DNA of 64,000 nucleotides from assembly GCF_019222765.1 (NCBI RefSeq), contig NZ_CP078145.1, positions 8,122,001 to 8,186,000 on the forward strand, given 5' to 3'. A program made the translations under genes and the position numbers. Numbering within the stretch: the first letter of the stretch is position 1; every line of letters begins with the position of its first letter. This DNA is from Nocardia iowensis. GTDB taxonomy: Bacteria; Actinomycetota; Actinomycetes; Mycobacteriales; Mycobacteriaceae. Positions 1-9,417 of the stretch are shown here, in pieces. A model generated the notes under the pieces. That model was given only the letters and a program-made list of their open reading frames with translations, was not told the DNA's origin and ran no database searches.

Positions 1-1
1 A

Positions 2-562
2 TCGACCCAGGCCGCACCCTCCTCGGCACCGCCCACCCGGGAGAGCAAGCTGAAAGAGCGGATCGCCTGGGTCCAGGCGGGCACTCCGGTCGACGCGAGC
101 CGCTACCACTCCGCGAGCACCGGCAGCGGACCCGCCACCGACCTGAAGACCGATATCGCCTTCGTCAGCCCCTCCGGAAAGATCAGCTGCATCACCGGAA
201 CCGAATACCAGATAGACGGCCTCAACTGCGTCGTCAAATTGAAGAACCCCATCCCAAAGCCGAACGAGGGCTTCGGAAACTGGGACGGCGGCTACGTCCA
301 CTACTCCGCCTCGGCCCTCACGGTAGGCCAATTCCGCGGCGACCCCGGCCTTTTCATCCACGGCGAAGGCCAAACCCTCCCCTACGACAGCAAACTCACC
401 TTCGCCAACTACACCTGCCGCATCGCCCCCACCGGCCTAACCTGCATCAACCCCACCGCCACCAGCGCCGTCCACCTGAACGACGACGGCATCACCCCCT
501 ACGGCTGCCTCCAAGAAGCCCCCGACCCCCAGCCCTCAGTAGGCCGAACCTTCACCTGCTGA
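2..562 (+). CDS. Partial secreted or lipoprotein-like hypothetical protein (3' end)
   Basis: The reading frame is open from base 2 to a TGA at 560-562, so the start lies left of the window. About 186 residues are visible. They begin with a Ser/Ala/Pro-rich stretch, as in the linker after a lipobox or signal peptide, followed by a compact domain with six cysteines (motifs such as KISCITG, GLNCVVK, YTCRIA and a C-terminal FTC). Paired cysteines suggest a disulfide-bonded extracytoplasmic domain. I do not recognise the family. The gene probably belongs to the many envelope proteins of nocardiae, but no function can be assigned from this fragment. Confidence 0.7.
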   Translation, partial: STQAAPSSAPPTRESKLKERIAWVQAGTPVDASRYHSASTGSGPATDLKTDIAFVSPSGKISCITGTEYQIDGLNCVVKLKNPIPKPNEGFGNWDGGYVHYSASALTVGQFRGDPGLFIHGEGQTLPYDSKLTFANYTCRIAPTGLTCINPTATSAVHLNDDGITPYGCLQEAPDPQPSVGRTFTC

Positions 563-613
563 CCGACCCCGCGGGCCCTATCTCATGCGGAAACAGCCTG
601 GCACCGGTGACAT

Positions 614-645
614 GTGGCTACAATACACTACGAGAATATGGCCAC
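614..645 (+). promoter_or_regulatory. Putative promoter/operator of the VapBC-like pair
   Basis: TACAAT (619-624) is a good -10 hexamer upstream of the antitoxin start. It lies between the arms of an inverted repeat, GTGGC (614-618) and GCCAC (641-645). The -35 is weak (CTGGCA, 598-603). Antitoxin-toxin autorepression at such a dyad is usual for the family; its use here is inferred. Confidence 0.35.
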
Positions 646-658
646 TAAGGAGGAGCCC

Positions 659-913
659 GTGGATGTCGGAATACGCGAACTACGGGATAGCTTGAGCCGT
701 CACCTAGCAGAGGTCCGTGCCGGACGGACCGTGACTGTCACTGATCACGGGCAACCGATTGCTCGGATTGTTCCGGTTGGACGTCTCACACGATTGGAAC
801 AACTCCGGGAAGAGGGGCGGGTCCAGCCTGCGCGGGCGCGTAAGCAGCCTGCACCCGAACCGATCCAGGGGCATGGCTCGGTGAGCGAACTCATCGACGA
901 GCAACGTCGGTGA
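659..913 (+). CDS. Phd/YefM-type antitoxin (VapB-like)
   Basis: The product is an 84-residue antitoxin. Its N-terminal DNA-binding part has the pattern typical of Phd/YefM antitoxins (GIRELRDSLSRHL ... TVTDHGQPIARIVP). The C-terminal tail is charged and presumably wraps the toxin. GTG at 659 is chosen because a near-perfect Shine-Dalgarno AAGGAGG (647-653) sits five bases upstream; earlier in-frame starts at 614 and 638 lack one. The stop overlaps the toxin start (GTGA), a normal sign of translational coupling. It should neutralise the downstream PIN ribonuclease and repress the operon. Family assignment is firm; the exact VapB subgroup is not. Confidence 0.88.
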   Translation: MDVGIRELRDSLSRHLAEVRAGRTVTVTDHGQPIARIVPVGRLTRLEQLREEGRVQPARARKQPAPEPIQGHGSVSELIDEQRR

Positions 914-1344
914 TCGGGTATCTGGACACCTCGGCATTTGTGCCACTGCTGGTCAACGAGACGAGCAGTCGATCCTGTCGCCGGTTCTGGGACGACGCAG
1001 ACGCTGTGGTATCGAATCGACTGCTGTACGTGGAGACCGCCGCCGCACTGGCTCAGGCCCGCCGAATGGCTCGTCTCGATGACGCAGAGCACGCAGCTTG
1101 TCTACGCCTCTTGGATCAGCTTTGGCTGCAGATCGAGATCACCGAAGTAGACGAATTACTGGTCCTTCGCGCAGCGGAGCTGGCCGACCAGCTAGCGCTA
1201 CGCGGATACGATGCCGTCCACTGCGCCTCCGCCGAGCAACTGGAAGACACAGATATGGTGGCCGCCTCGGGAGATAGCTGCTTGCTGGCAGCGTGGAAGT
1301 CTCTAGGCGTAGCCACATTCGACACCAATGCACCAGCGGACTAG
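910..1344 (+). CDS. PIN-domain ribonuclease toxin (VapC-like)
   Basis: This 144-residue protein has the usual VapC length and keeps all expected acidic metal-binding residues: D6 (YLDTS), E42 (YVETAA), D101 (GYDAVH) and D122 (SGDSCL). VapC toxins are Mg-dependent endoribonucleases, often cutting tRNA or rRNA. The gene starts with GTG inside the antitoxin stop (GTGA). No truncation or missing catalytic residue is seen, so the toxin looks active. The pair sits next to the convergent tuf gene at the end of the translation cluster. The RNA target cannot be read from sequence. Confidence 0.9.
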   Translation: MIGYLDTSAFVPLLVNETSSRSCRRFWDDADAVVSNRLLYVETAAALAQARRMARLDDAEHAACLRLLDQLWLQIEITEVDELLVLRAAELADQLALRGYDAVHCASAEQLEDTDMVAASGDSCLLAAWKSLGVATFDTNAPAD

Positions 1345-1360
1345 CCCCACCCCGAAATGA

Positions 1361-1396
1361 CAACCGGCGCCGCCCCTTTCGGGGCGACGCCGGTTG
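1361..1396 (-). terminator. Terminator of the rpsL-tuf operon
   Basis: A strong GC-rich hairpin has arms CAACCGGCG (1361-1369) and CGCCGGTTG (1388-1396), with an inner GCCCC/GGGGC pairing around TTTC. It lies 18 bases past the tuf stop, between the convergent tuf and vapC-like genes, and could serve both. There is no clear U-tract. Confidence 0.75.
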
Positions 1397-1413
1397 GTCA
1401 GCGATTCAGGGAA

Positions 1414-2604
1414 TCACTTGATGATCTTCGTGACGCGACCGGCGCCGACGGTGCGGCCACCCTCGCGGATCGCGAAGCGCAGGCCCTCTTCCATGGCGAT
1501 CGGCTGGATCAGCACGACCGACATTTCGGTGTTGTCGCCCGGCATGACCATCTCGGTGCCCTCGGGGAGGGTCACAACGCCCGTCACGTCAGTCGTACGG
1601 AAGTAGAACTGGGGACGGTAGTTGTTGAAGAACGGCGTGTGCCGGCCGCCCTCGTCCTTGGACAGGATGTAGGCCTGGCCCTCGAACTCGGTGTGCGGGG
1701 TGGTGGTGCCCGGCTTCACGATGACCTGGCCACGCTCGACATCTTCGCGCTTGATGCCACGAACCAGCAGACCGACGTTGTCGCCGGCCTGGCCCTGGTC
1801 GAGCAGCTTGCGGAACATCTCGATACCGGTGACCGTGGTCTTGGTCGAGGTCGGCTTGATGCCGACGATCTCGACTTCCTCGTTCACGTTGACCACGCCA
1901 CGCTCGACGCGACCGGTGACGACGGTGCCACGACCGGTGATCGTGAACACGTCCTCGACCGGCATCAGGAACGGCTTCTCGGTGTCGCGGACCGGGTCCG
2001 GGATCGACTCGTCGACGGCGTTCATCAGCTCGACGATGGACTCGGTCCACTTCGGGTCGCCCTCGAGCGCCTTCAGACCGGAGACGCGCACGACCGGCGC
2101 TTCCTCGTCGAACTCCTGGGCCGCGAGGAGCTCACGGACCTCCATCTCGACGAGCTCGAGGATTTCCTCGTCGTCGACCATGTCCGACTTGTTCAGCGCG
2201 ACCAGGATGTAGGGCACGCCAACCTGACGGGCGAGCAGCACGTGCTCGCGGGTCTGCGGCATCGGGCCGTCGGTCGCGGCGACCACCAGGATGGCACCGT
2301 CCATCTGCGCCGCACCGGTGATCATGTTCTTGATGTAGTCAGCGTGACCCGGGGCGTCGACGTGCGCGTAGTGGCGCTTCTCCGTCTGGTATTCGACGTG
2401 GGAGATGTTGATCGTGATACCACGAGCCTTCTCCTCCGGCGCCTTGTCGATCTGATCGAACGCGAACGCGGCGTTCAGATCCGGGTACTTGTCAGCCAGC
2501 ACCTTGGTGATCGCTGCGGTCAGCGTGGTCTTGCCGTGGTCGACGTGACCGATGGTGCCGATGTTGACGTGCGGCTTCGTCCGCTCGAACTTCGCCTTCG
2601 CCAC
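1414..2604 (-). CDS. tuf: Elongation factor Tu
   Basis: The 396-residue product is full length. EF-Tu delivers aminoacyl-tRNA to the ribosomal A site with GTP hydrolysis. The G1 motif GHVDHGKT is at residues 19-26, DAPGH at about 81-85 and NKSD at about 136-139, followed by the two beta-barrel domains ending in [14 protein letters not shown]. It is the last gene of rpsL-rpsG-fusA-tuf. A 113-base gap containing a hairpin separates it from fusA, so a separate promoter or processing site there is possible. Confidence 0.99.
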   Translation of the reverse strand: MAKAKFERTKPHVNIGTIGHVDHGKTTLTAAITKVLADKYPDLNAAFAFDQIDKAPEEKARGITINISHVEYQTEKRHYAHVDAPGHADYIKNMITGAAQMDGAILVVAATDGPMPQTREHVLLARQVGVPYILVALNKSDMVDDEEILELVEMEVRELLAAQEFDEEAPVVRVSGLKALEGDPKWTESIVELMNAVDESIPDPVRDTEKPFLMPVEDVFTITGRGTVVTGRVERGVVNVNEEVEIVGIKPTSTKTTVTGIEMFRKLLDQGQAGDNVGLLVRGIKREDVERGQVIVKPGTTTPHTEFEGQAYILSKDEGGRHTPFFNNYRPQFYFRTTDVTGVVTLPEGTEMVMPGDNTEMSVVLIQPIAMEEGLRFAIREGGRTVGAGRVTKIIK

Positions 2605-2684
2605 TGTGGTGTCCTCCTGGACTTGTTGGTGCGTGCAGTTGCAGCAGTGCGGTTATTACTGGGGTCGTGCTGACTCCCGGCTGA

Positions 2685-2711
2685 TGGAGCCAAGTGTTGC
2701 ACTTGGCTCCA
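2685..2711 (-). terminator. Intercistronic hairpin between fusA and tuf
   Basis: A perfect 12-bp stem with a 3-base loop, TGGAGCCAAGTG (2685-2696) pairing with CACTTGGCTCCA (2700-2711), lies seven bases after the fusA stop. It could be a partial terminator or an mRNA processing/stability element that sets the tuf to fusA ratio. No U-tract follows. Confidence 0.55.
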
Positions 2712-2717
2712 CCGGTA

Positions 2718-4820
2718 CTACTCGCCGGTCGCCTTGGCGATGATCTCCTTCGACACGTTGGCCGGAACCTCCGCGTACGAGTTGAACACCATGGAGTAGT
2801 TCGCTCGGCCCTGGGTCTTCGACCGCAGGTCACCGATGTAACCGAACATCTCCGAGAGCGGAACCAGCGCCTTGACGACACGGGCACCACTGCGTTCCTC
2901 CATGGCCTGAATCTGGCCACGGCGGGAGTTCAGGTCGCCGATCACTTCGCCCATGTAGTCCTCGGGCGTGATGACCTCGACCGCCATCAGCGGTTCGAGG
3001 ATCACCGGACCGGCCTTACGGGCCGCTTCCTTGAGGGCCTGCGAGCCGGCGATCTTGAAGGCCATTTCCGACGAGTCGACGTCGTGGTAGGCGCCGTCGA
3101 GCAGGGTGACCTTCAGGTTCACCAGCGGGTAGCCCGCGAGCACACCGTACTGCATGGCATCCTGCGCACCGGCGTCCACCGAAGGGATGTACTCGCGCGG
3201 GACGCGACCACCGGAGACCTTGTTCTCGAACTCGTAGGTCGCGCCGTCCTCGCCGACGAACGGCTCGAGGGCGATGATGACCTTCGCGAACTGGCCGGAG
3301 CCACCCGTCTGCTTCTTGTGGGTGAACTCGAGCTTCTCGACCTTCTTGGTGATGGTCTCGCGGTAGGCCACCTGCGGCTTGCCGACGTTCGCCTCGACCT
3401 TGAACTCGCGACGCATGCGGTCGACGAGGATGTCGAGGTGGAGCTCGCCCATGCCGCCGATGACGGTCTGGCCGGTCTCCTGGTCGAGCTTGACCGAGAA
3501 GGTCGGGTCCTCTTCCGAGAGGCGCTGGATCGCGGTGCCCAGCTTCTCCTGGTCGGACTTGGTCTTCGGCTCGATGGAGACCTCGATGACCGGGTCCGGG
3601 AAGGTCATGGACTCGAGCACGATCTGGTTCTGCGGATCGCACAGGGTGTCACCGGTGGTGGTGTCCTTCAGGCCGATGACCGCGTAGATGTGGCCGGCCA
3701 TGGCCTCGCCGACCGGGTTCTCCTTGTTGGAGTGCATCTGGAAGAGCTTGCCCAGACGCTCCTTCTTGCCCTTGGTCGAGTTGATGACCTGGGCGCCGGA
3801 GTCGACCTTGCCCGAGTACACGCGCACGTAGGTCAGCTTGCCGAAGAAGGGATGCACGGCGATCTTGAACGCCAGCGCCGCGAACGGCTCGCTGGTGTTC
3901 GCGTCGCGGTGGATGATCTCGTCTTCCTTGTTCGGCACGTGACCGTCGGTGCCGCCGTCGTCGAGCGGCGTCGGCAGGTAGTCGATCACCGCGTCGAGCA
4001 TGGGCTGAACGCCCTTGTTCTTGAACGCGGAGCCACACAGGATCGGGTACAGCTCGGAGTTGACCGTCATCTTGCGGATGGCGCCCTTGATCTCATCGAT
4101 CGTGAGCTCCTCGCCACCGAAGAACTTCTCCAGCAGCGCCTCATCGGACTCGGCGACGGTCTCCAGCAGTTCCTGGCGGTACTGCTCGGCCTTCTCCTTG
4201 AGATCGGCCGGGATCTCCTCGACCTCGTACTTCTCGCCGAGCTTGGTCTCGCCCTTCCAGACCTTGGCGTTCATCTCGACCAGGTCGACGATGCCCTCGA
4301 AGGTGTCCTCGGCGCCGATCGGCAGCTGGATGACCAGCGGCTTGGCACCGAGGCGGTCCTTGATGGTCTGCACGGTGAAGTAGAAGTCGGCGCCGAGCTT
4401 GTCCATCTTGTTGACGAAGCAGATTCGCGGCACGTCGTACTTGTCGGCCTGACGCCACACCTGCTCGGACTGCGGCTCGACACCTTCCTTGCCGTCGAAC
4501 ACCGCAACGGCGCCGTCGAGCACGCGCAGCGACCGCTCCACCTCGACGGTGAAGTCGACGTGCCCGGGGGTGTCGATGATGTTGATCTGGTTGTCGTTCC
4601 AGAAGCATGTGGTAGCCGCGGAGGTGATGGTGATACCACGCTCCTGCTCCTGCTCCATCCAGTCCATGGTGGCGGCGCCATCGTGGACTTCACCGATCTT
4701 GTAGGTGATGCCGGTGTAGAAGAGGATGCGTTCAGTTGTGGTCGTCTTGCCCGCATCAATGTGGGCCATGATGCCGATGTTGCGGACCTTGTTCAGGTCG
4801 GTGAGCACGTCCTGTGCCAC
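2718..4820 (-). CDS. fusA: Elongation factor G
   Basis: The 700-residue product has the normal EF-G length. This GTPase drives ribosomal translocation and, with RRF, ribosome recycling. G1 is AHIDAGKT (residues 19-26), followed by DTPGHVDF near 88 and [10 protein letters not shown] near 142. Domains II-V end with the [17 protein letters not shown] tail. It lies between rpsG (138-base gap) and tuf on the same strand, the standard str-operon order. A second EF-G-like gene is not seen in the window. Confidence 0.99.
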   Translation of the reverse strand: MAQDVLTDLNKVRNIGIMAHIDAGKTTTTERILFYTGITYKIGEVHDGAATMDWMEQEQERGITITSAATTCFWNDNQINIIDTPGHVDFTVEVERSLRVLDGAVAVFDGKEGVEPQSEQVWRQADKYDVPRICFVNKMDKLGADFYFTVQTIKDRLGAKPLVIQLPIGAEDTFEGIVDLVEMNAKVWKGETKLGEKYEVEEIPADLKEKAEQYRQELLETVAESDEALLEKFFGGEELTIDEIKGAIRKMTVNSELYPILCGSAFKNKGVQPMLDAVIDYLPTPLDDGGTDGHVPNKEDEIIHRDANTSEPFAALAFKIAVHPFFGKLTYVRVYSGKVDSGAQVINSTKGKKERLGKLFQMHSNKENPVGEAMAGHIYAVIGLKDTTTGDTLCDPQNQIVLESMTFPDPVIEVSIEPKTKSDQEKLGTAIQRLSEEDPTFSVKLDQETGQTVIGGMGELHLDILVDRMRREFKVEANVGKPQVAYRETITKKVEKLEFTHKKQTGGSGQFAKVIIALEPFVGEDGATYEFENKVSGGRVPREYIPSVDAGAQDAMQYGVLAGYPLVNLKVTLLDGAYHDVDSSEMAFKIAGSQALKEAARKAGPVILEPLMAVEVITPEDYMGEVIGDLNSRRGQIQAMEERSGARVVKALVPLSEMFGYIGDLRSKTQGRANYSMVFNSYAEVPANVSKEIIAKATGE

Positions 4821-4958
4821 GGAAATCTTCCCCGCTCGTAGCTAGATGGGATTTTCGGGGACGACCCTGTGGTCGCCTCTATGTCAACGCCGGAAGCGGC
4901 AGGTTGGTGCCGCGCCGACAGTGTGCCTCCCGACCCCAGACGCTGGGCCGGGCAGACG

Positions 4959-5429
4959 TCACCAGCGGTAGTGCGCGAAGGCCCGGTTCGACTCGGCCAT
5001 CTTGTGGGTGTCCTCACGACGCTTCACCGAAGCACCGAGACCGTTGCTGGCATCGAGGAGCTCATTGGCCAGCCGCTCGACCATGGTCTTCTCGCGGCGA
5101 GCGCGGGAGTAGTTGACCAGCCAGCGCAGGGCCAGCGTGTTGGAACGGCCGGGGCGAACCTCGACGGGCACCTGGTAGGTGGCGCCACCGACGCGGCGGG
5201 GCTTCACCTCGAGGGCGGGCTTGACGTTGTCCAGCGCCCGCTTGAGGGTGACGACCGGGTCGGTGCCGGTCTTCTCGCGAGCCTGCTCCAGCGCGCCGTA
5301 GACGATGCGCTCGGCCGTGGACTTCTTGCCGTCCAGCAGGATCTTGTTGACCAGCTGAGTGACCAGCGGGGACCCGTAGACCGGGTCGTTGATCAGCGGA
5401 CGCTTGGGTGCGGGGCCCTTGCGTGGCAT
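4959..5429 (-). CDS. rpsG: 30S ribosomal protein S7
   Basis: The 156-residue product is typical of S7, which nucleates assembly of the 30S head by binding the 3' domain of 16S rRNA. It starts [12 protein letters not shown] and ends in the conserved FAHYRW. The start is one base after the rpsL stop, which indicates tight coupling. E. coli S7 is the autoregulator of its operon, but no matching leader structure was identified here. Confidence 0.98.
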   Translation of the reverse strand: MPRKGPAPKRPLINDPVYGSPLVTQLVNKILLDGKKSTAERIVYGALEQAREKTGTDPVVTLKRALDNVKPALEVKPRRVGGATYQVPVEVRPGRSNTLALRWLVNYSRARREKTMVERLANELLDASNGLGASVKRREDTHKMAESNRAFAHYRW

Positions 5430-5430
5430 A

Positions 5431-5805
5431 TCAGCTCTTCTCCTTCTTGGCGCCGTAACGGCTGCGGGCCTGCTTGCGGTTCTTCACACCCTGGGTGTCG
5501 AGCGAGCCACGAATGATCTTGTAGCGGACACCGGGAAGGTCCTTCACACGACCGCCACGAACGAGCACCATCGAGTGCTCCTGCAGGTTGTGGCCTTCGC
5601 CCGGGATGTAGGCCGTGACCTCGACCGCGCTGGTCAGGCGAACGCGCGCGACCTTACGCAGCGCGGAGTTCGGCTTCTTCGGGGTCGTGGTGTACACGCG
5701 AGTGCACACGCCACGACGCTGCGGGCTGCCCTTGAGCGCCGCGGTCTTCGTCTTCGTGACCTTGTCGCGGCGACCCTTGCGGACCAGCTGGTTGATGGTT
5801 GGCAT
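5431..5805 (-). CDS. rpsL: 30S ribosomal protein S12
   Basis: The 124-residue product is full-length S12, a decoding-centre protein. The streptomycin-critical lysines corresponding to K43 ([13 protein letters not shown]) and K88 ([13 protein letters not shown]) are both present, so no target-site streptomycin resistance is predicted. It is the first gene of the operon, behind a leader of roughly 200 bases with a recognisable promoter. GGAAAG just upstream of ATG can act as ribosome binding site. Confidence 0.98.
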   Translation of the reverse strand: MPTINQLVRKGRRDKVTKTKTAALKGSPQRRGVCTRVYTTTPKKPNSALRKVARVRLTSAVEVTAYIPGEGHNLQEHSMVLVRGGRVKDLPGVRYKIIRGSLDTQGVKNRKQARSRYGAKKEKS

Positions 5806-6022
5806 AGACCGGCTTTCCTTATTAGTTACGCGGTGTCTGGAACTTCATGTCTTTGTCATCGAGCTTTCACTCGCACGTCCGGCCACGTTTTACGCGTCCC
5901 GAGGTCGGGCGTGTCGCGCGCGGCGTAGGGCCCGAAATGCGGGCACGCTGGAGGTGTCAGCCGCTTTCGCTGGCCTACGGTCACGCACGAACTTGCCCGC
6001 ATGCTTCCGGGCACAGCGATCC

Positions 6023-6052
6023 ACGATACCCGTGGACGCGACACAGGGTCAA
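6023..6052 (-). promoter_or_regulatory. Predicted sigma-70-type promoter of rpsL-rpsG-fusA-tuf
   Basis: On the minus strand TTGACC (6047-6052) and TATCGT (6023-6028) are separated by 18 bases, a good primary-sigma promoter. It would give a 5' untranslated region of about 210 bases before rpsL. Apart from this leader (5806-6022), no gene is seen between rpsL and the lipoprotein gene ending at 6075. Confidence 0.6.
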
Positions 6053-6074
6053 AGCGGGGTGACTGGAGACCCCG

Positions 6075-6638
6075 CTACCTGGCCAAGTTCAACGTCAACT
6101 CTACGAGTTGTTTCGCCGCGGCGCACGGATCCGCGTGCGCCGAGCCGGGACGATAGTTGACCCAGAACCCGATGACGCCCTGGTCGGCCGCGCCCGCACT
6201 GACACCGCAGGAGTCCGGATCGTTCGGCCGCCGAGTCTCCAACGCCCGTCGACCCTGCACGGTGATGTTGTTGGTGAGATACCCGAGCTTATCGTTGGTG
6301 GTCTTCTCGTTGTTCAGTGCGCCGGTCTCGTACCAGTTCAGCGTCACCATGGCGTTGCCGCCGGGCGCTCCCTGCAGGTCCCACATGCAGACCGCGCCGT
6401 AGAACGACTGCTGCGGGTAGGAGCCCTTGGCCACTGCCTCCGCGACTTGGTCCAGCGTGACTATTTCGCATTCGCGCAGCAGTTTGTCGAATTTGGTGTT
6501 GACGTTGTCGCCGGTCCCCGCGCCCGCGGGGTACGCCGAACCGCTGATCGTCTGGCCGCAGCCGGTCGCGGTGGCCGCGATGGTCAACAGGGCGGCCGCG
6601 GTGAGTATGCCGCGGGCCGAGCCGCGCCGATGATTCAT
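6075..6638 (-). CDS. DUF3558-type lipoprotein
   Basis: This 187-residue protein has a lipoprotein signal peptide with the lipid-modified cysteine at C27 (TATGC). The mature part has the four-cysteine DUF3558 pattern: a first Cys followed by a short helix (ECEIVTLDQV), C-x-W (VCMWDL), a third Cys (DSCGVS) and a last Cys starting the C-terminal helix (DPCAAAKQLVEL). GGGGAGG upstream of ATG supports the start. It is 13 bases downstream of a paralogue, so the two form an operon. The family's function is unknown; attachment to the outer face of the membrane is predicted. Confidence 0.85.
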   Translation of the reverse strand: MNHRRGSARGILTAAALLTIAATATGCGQTISGSAYPAGAGTGDNVNTKFDKLLRECEIVTLDQVAEAVAKGSYPQQSFYGAVCMWDLQGAPGGNAMVTLNWYETGALNNEKTTNDKLGYLTNNITVQGRRALETRRPNDPDSCGVSAGAADQGVIGFWVNYRPGSAHADPCAAAKQLVELTLNLAR

Positions 6639-6651
6639 TGCCGTCCTCCCC

Positions 6652-7179
6652 TCACTTCAGCCGCTGCACGGTCAGCTCCGCGAGCTTGCGCATCCGGTCG
6701 CACGGATTGCCGTCGCCACCGAAGATGCCGAAGGACATGGACCATTCGAAGAAGTCGTCATCGAGTTGCACCGCCAGATCGCACACCTGGCCGTTCGGCT
6801 CGAGCGCCTGCCAGCCGGTCCGACCGCCGACATTGATCGGCTGCGGGTTGCGCCCCTGGGTGGACACCCAGGCCTTCTCGCGGTCGATCGGGCTGCCGCG
6901 GTAGGAGGCGAAAGTGACGCTGGGCGAACCGAGTCCCGCCGACTGCCAATTGCAGCCCACCGAATTCTTCAGCGCCTGGGAGATCTGACCGAGACCGGCG
7001 ATGTCGCGCACCTCGTCGTCGGTGACGTGTCCGCACTCGCCGACGAACGGGCCGAGGGTGGCGACCTTCGGTGGCGGACGCAGCGGGGTACTCGTGTCAT
7101 CGGAGTCCCCACCCGAGCCGCATGACGTCAGCATCAACGACAGCACTGCCGCGCAGCCGACCAACGCCCCTATCCGCAT
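6652..7179 (-). CDS. DUF3558-type lipoprotein, paralogue of the downstream gene
   Basis: This 175-residue lipoprotein has its lipobox cysteine at C20 (LTSC) and an acidic Gly/Ser/Asp linker. The mature domain carries the same four-cysteine layout as its neighbour: ECGHVTDDEV, VGCNW, QVCDLA and NPCDRMRKLAEL. Similar length and adjacency suggest tandem duplication followed by divergence. The same pattern recurs twice in the ectodomain of each receptor kinase at 14.5-18.3 kb. Function is unknown; it is likely an envelope ligand-binding or sensor protein (inference). Confidence 0.85.
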   Translation of the reverse strand: MRIGALVGCAAVLSLMLTSCGSGGDSDDTSTPLRPPPKVATLGPFVGECGHVTDDEVRDIAGLGQISQALKNSVGCNWQSAGLGSPSVTFASYRGSPIDREKAWVSTQGRNPQPINVGGRTGWQALEPNGQVCDLAVQLDDDFFEWSMSFGIFGGDGNPCDRMRKLAELTVQRLK

Positions 7180-7240
7180 GCCTGCACTCTACCCACGGCG
7201 CGGCGGGCGAGCCGGGATCGCGGAGCCGCGCCGATCCCCA

Positions 7241-7447
7241 CTACCCGCCGGGGACGCGTAACTCGTAGGCCCCGATCGAATCGATGTAGGTGCACTGAGC
7301 CGGGCCGGACTTGTACTTCGACATGGCGGCGAGGCAATCGTCGAGGGTGGGGTGGTAGGTCGGGGGTGGGTCCGCGTGCGCCGTCGCGCCGGCCCCGAGG
7401 GCGAGCGCGACGGCGAGCGAGCAGGCCGCGGCAGTTCGTTCGAGCAC
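7241..7447 (-). CDS. Small secreted protein
   Basis: A 68-residue precursor has a classical signal peptide ending in AHA before DPPPTYHP, leaving a mature peptide of about 42 residues with two cysteines (DDCLAAM, AQCTYID). GTG at 7447 is preferred because GGAGAGG (7454-7460) sits six bases upstream; a TTG five codons earlier lacks a good site. I do not recognise the family. It precedes the DUF3558 pair on the same strand with a 61-base gap and could be co-transcribed. Confidence 0.6.
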   Translation of the reverse strand: MLERTAAACSLAVALALGAGATAHADPPPTYHPTLDDCLAAMSKYKSGPAQCTYIDSIGAYELRVPGG

Positions 7448-7514
7448 TGCGGCCCTCTCCAAGCATCCGGCGAATCCACGGAGCGTACTGCCGGATACTC
7501 AGGGCCACAACCGA

Positions 7515-8789
<1,275 letters not shown>

Positions 8790-8822
8790 CTAGGAAGTCC
8801 CCCGAGATGCTGGACAATTTGA

Positions 8823-8846
8823 ATAGCATCAGCTGGCTGGTGCTAT
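8823..8846. promoter_or_regulatory. Candidate Lrp-type operator in the hppD/regulator gap
   Basis: A 24-bp imperfect palindrome starts ATAGCA and ends TGCTAT, with 10 of 12 positions matching between half-sites. It lies 43 bases upstream of the Lrp-type gene in the divergent intergenic region. A second small hairpin (GGCTGG-AAGC-CCAGCC) follows. Binding by the adjacent regulator is inferred. Confidence 0.4.
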
Positions 8847-8888
8847 CCAGGGCTGGAAGCCCAGCCTGTGCTCGAAACGGAGGCCGTC

Positions 8889-9413
8889 ATGTCACGAACG
8901 CCGGCGAAACTGGACGAACTCGATCTCGCGATACTGACCGCGATGCACGAATATCAGAAAGCGGGCATCCTCGAGCTGTCCCGCCGGACGCGGGTGGCCA
9001 GGGCAACGGTGCAGTCCCGGATCGGCCGCATGGAGGAATCCGGGGTCATCGCGTCCTACGATCCGCAGATCGACGTCACCGCAGCGGGTTTCGATGTGCA
9101 GGCGTTCGTCACGCTGGAGATCGCGCAGGGCAAGCTGGACTCGGTGGCGGCCGAACTCGAGGCGATACCAGGGGTTTTGGAGGCCTACGCGACCACCGGC
9201 TCCGGCGACGTGTGGTGCCGGATCGGCGCGGACTCGCATGCCGGGCTGCAGGCCGTGCTGCTGAGCATCGACCGGACCTCGTCGGTGGTGCGGTCGCACA
9301 GCGTCATCGTGTTGTCGACCGTGGTGCCGTTTCGCACGCTGCCGCTGCTGCGCACCCTCGACCCGGCGGGGACCACGAAGGCGCCTGCCTATCGCGGGAC
9401 GCACGACAGGTAA
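8889..9413 (+). CDS. Lrp/AsnC family transcriptional regulator
   Basis: The 174-residue protein has an N-terminal helix-turn-helix (ILELSRRTRVARATVQSRIGRMEE, read in parts as residues about 23-46) and a C-terminal RAM/effector domain. ATG at 8889 is favoured by GGAGG at 8879-8883. Lrp-family proteins sense small molecules, often amino acids. It is transcribed divergently from hppD, whose Streptomyces coelicolor homologue is controlled by dedicated regulators (HpdA, HpdR). Control of hppD in response to tyrosine or a catabolite is therefore a reasonable inference. Confidence 0.9.
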   Translation: MSRTPAKLDELDLAILTAMHEYQKAGILELSRRTRVARATVQSRIGRMEESGVIASYDPQIDVTAAGFDVQAFVTLEIAQGKLDSVAAELEAIPGVLEAYATTGSGDVWCRIGADSHAGLQAVLLSIDRTSSVVRSHSVIVLSTVVPFRTLPLLRTLDPAGTTKAPAYRGTHDR

Positions 9414-9417
9414 GGGT

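Noticed and set aside
2694..4841. 715-residue plus-strand open frame opposite fusA
   Set aside because: Covers fusA almost end to end in antisense, with no start signal.
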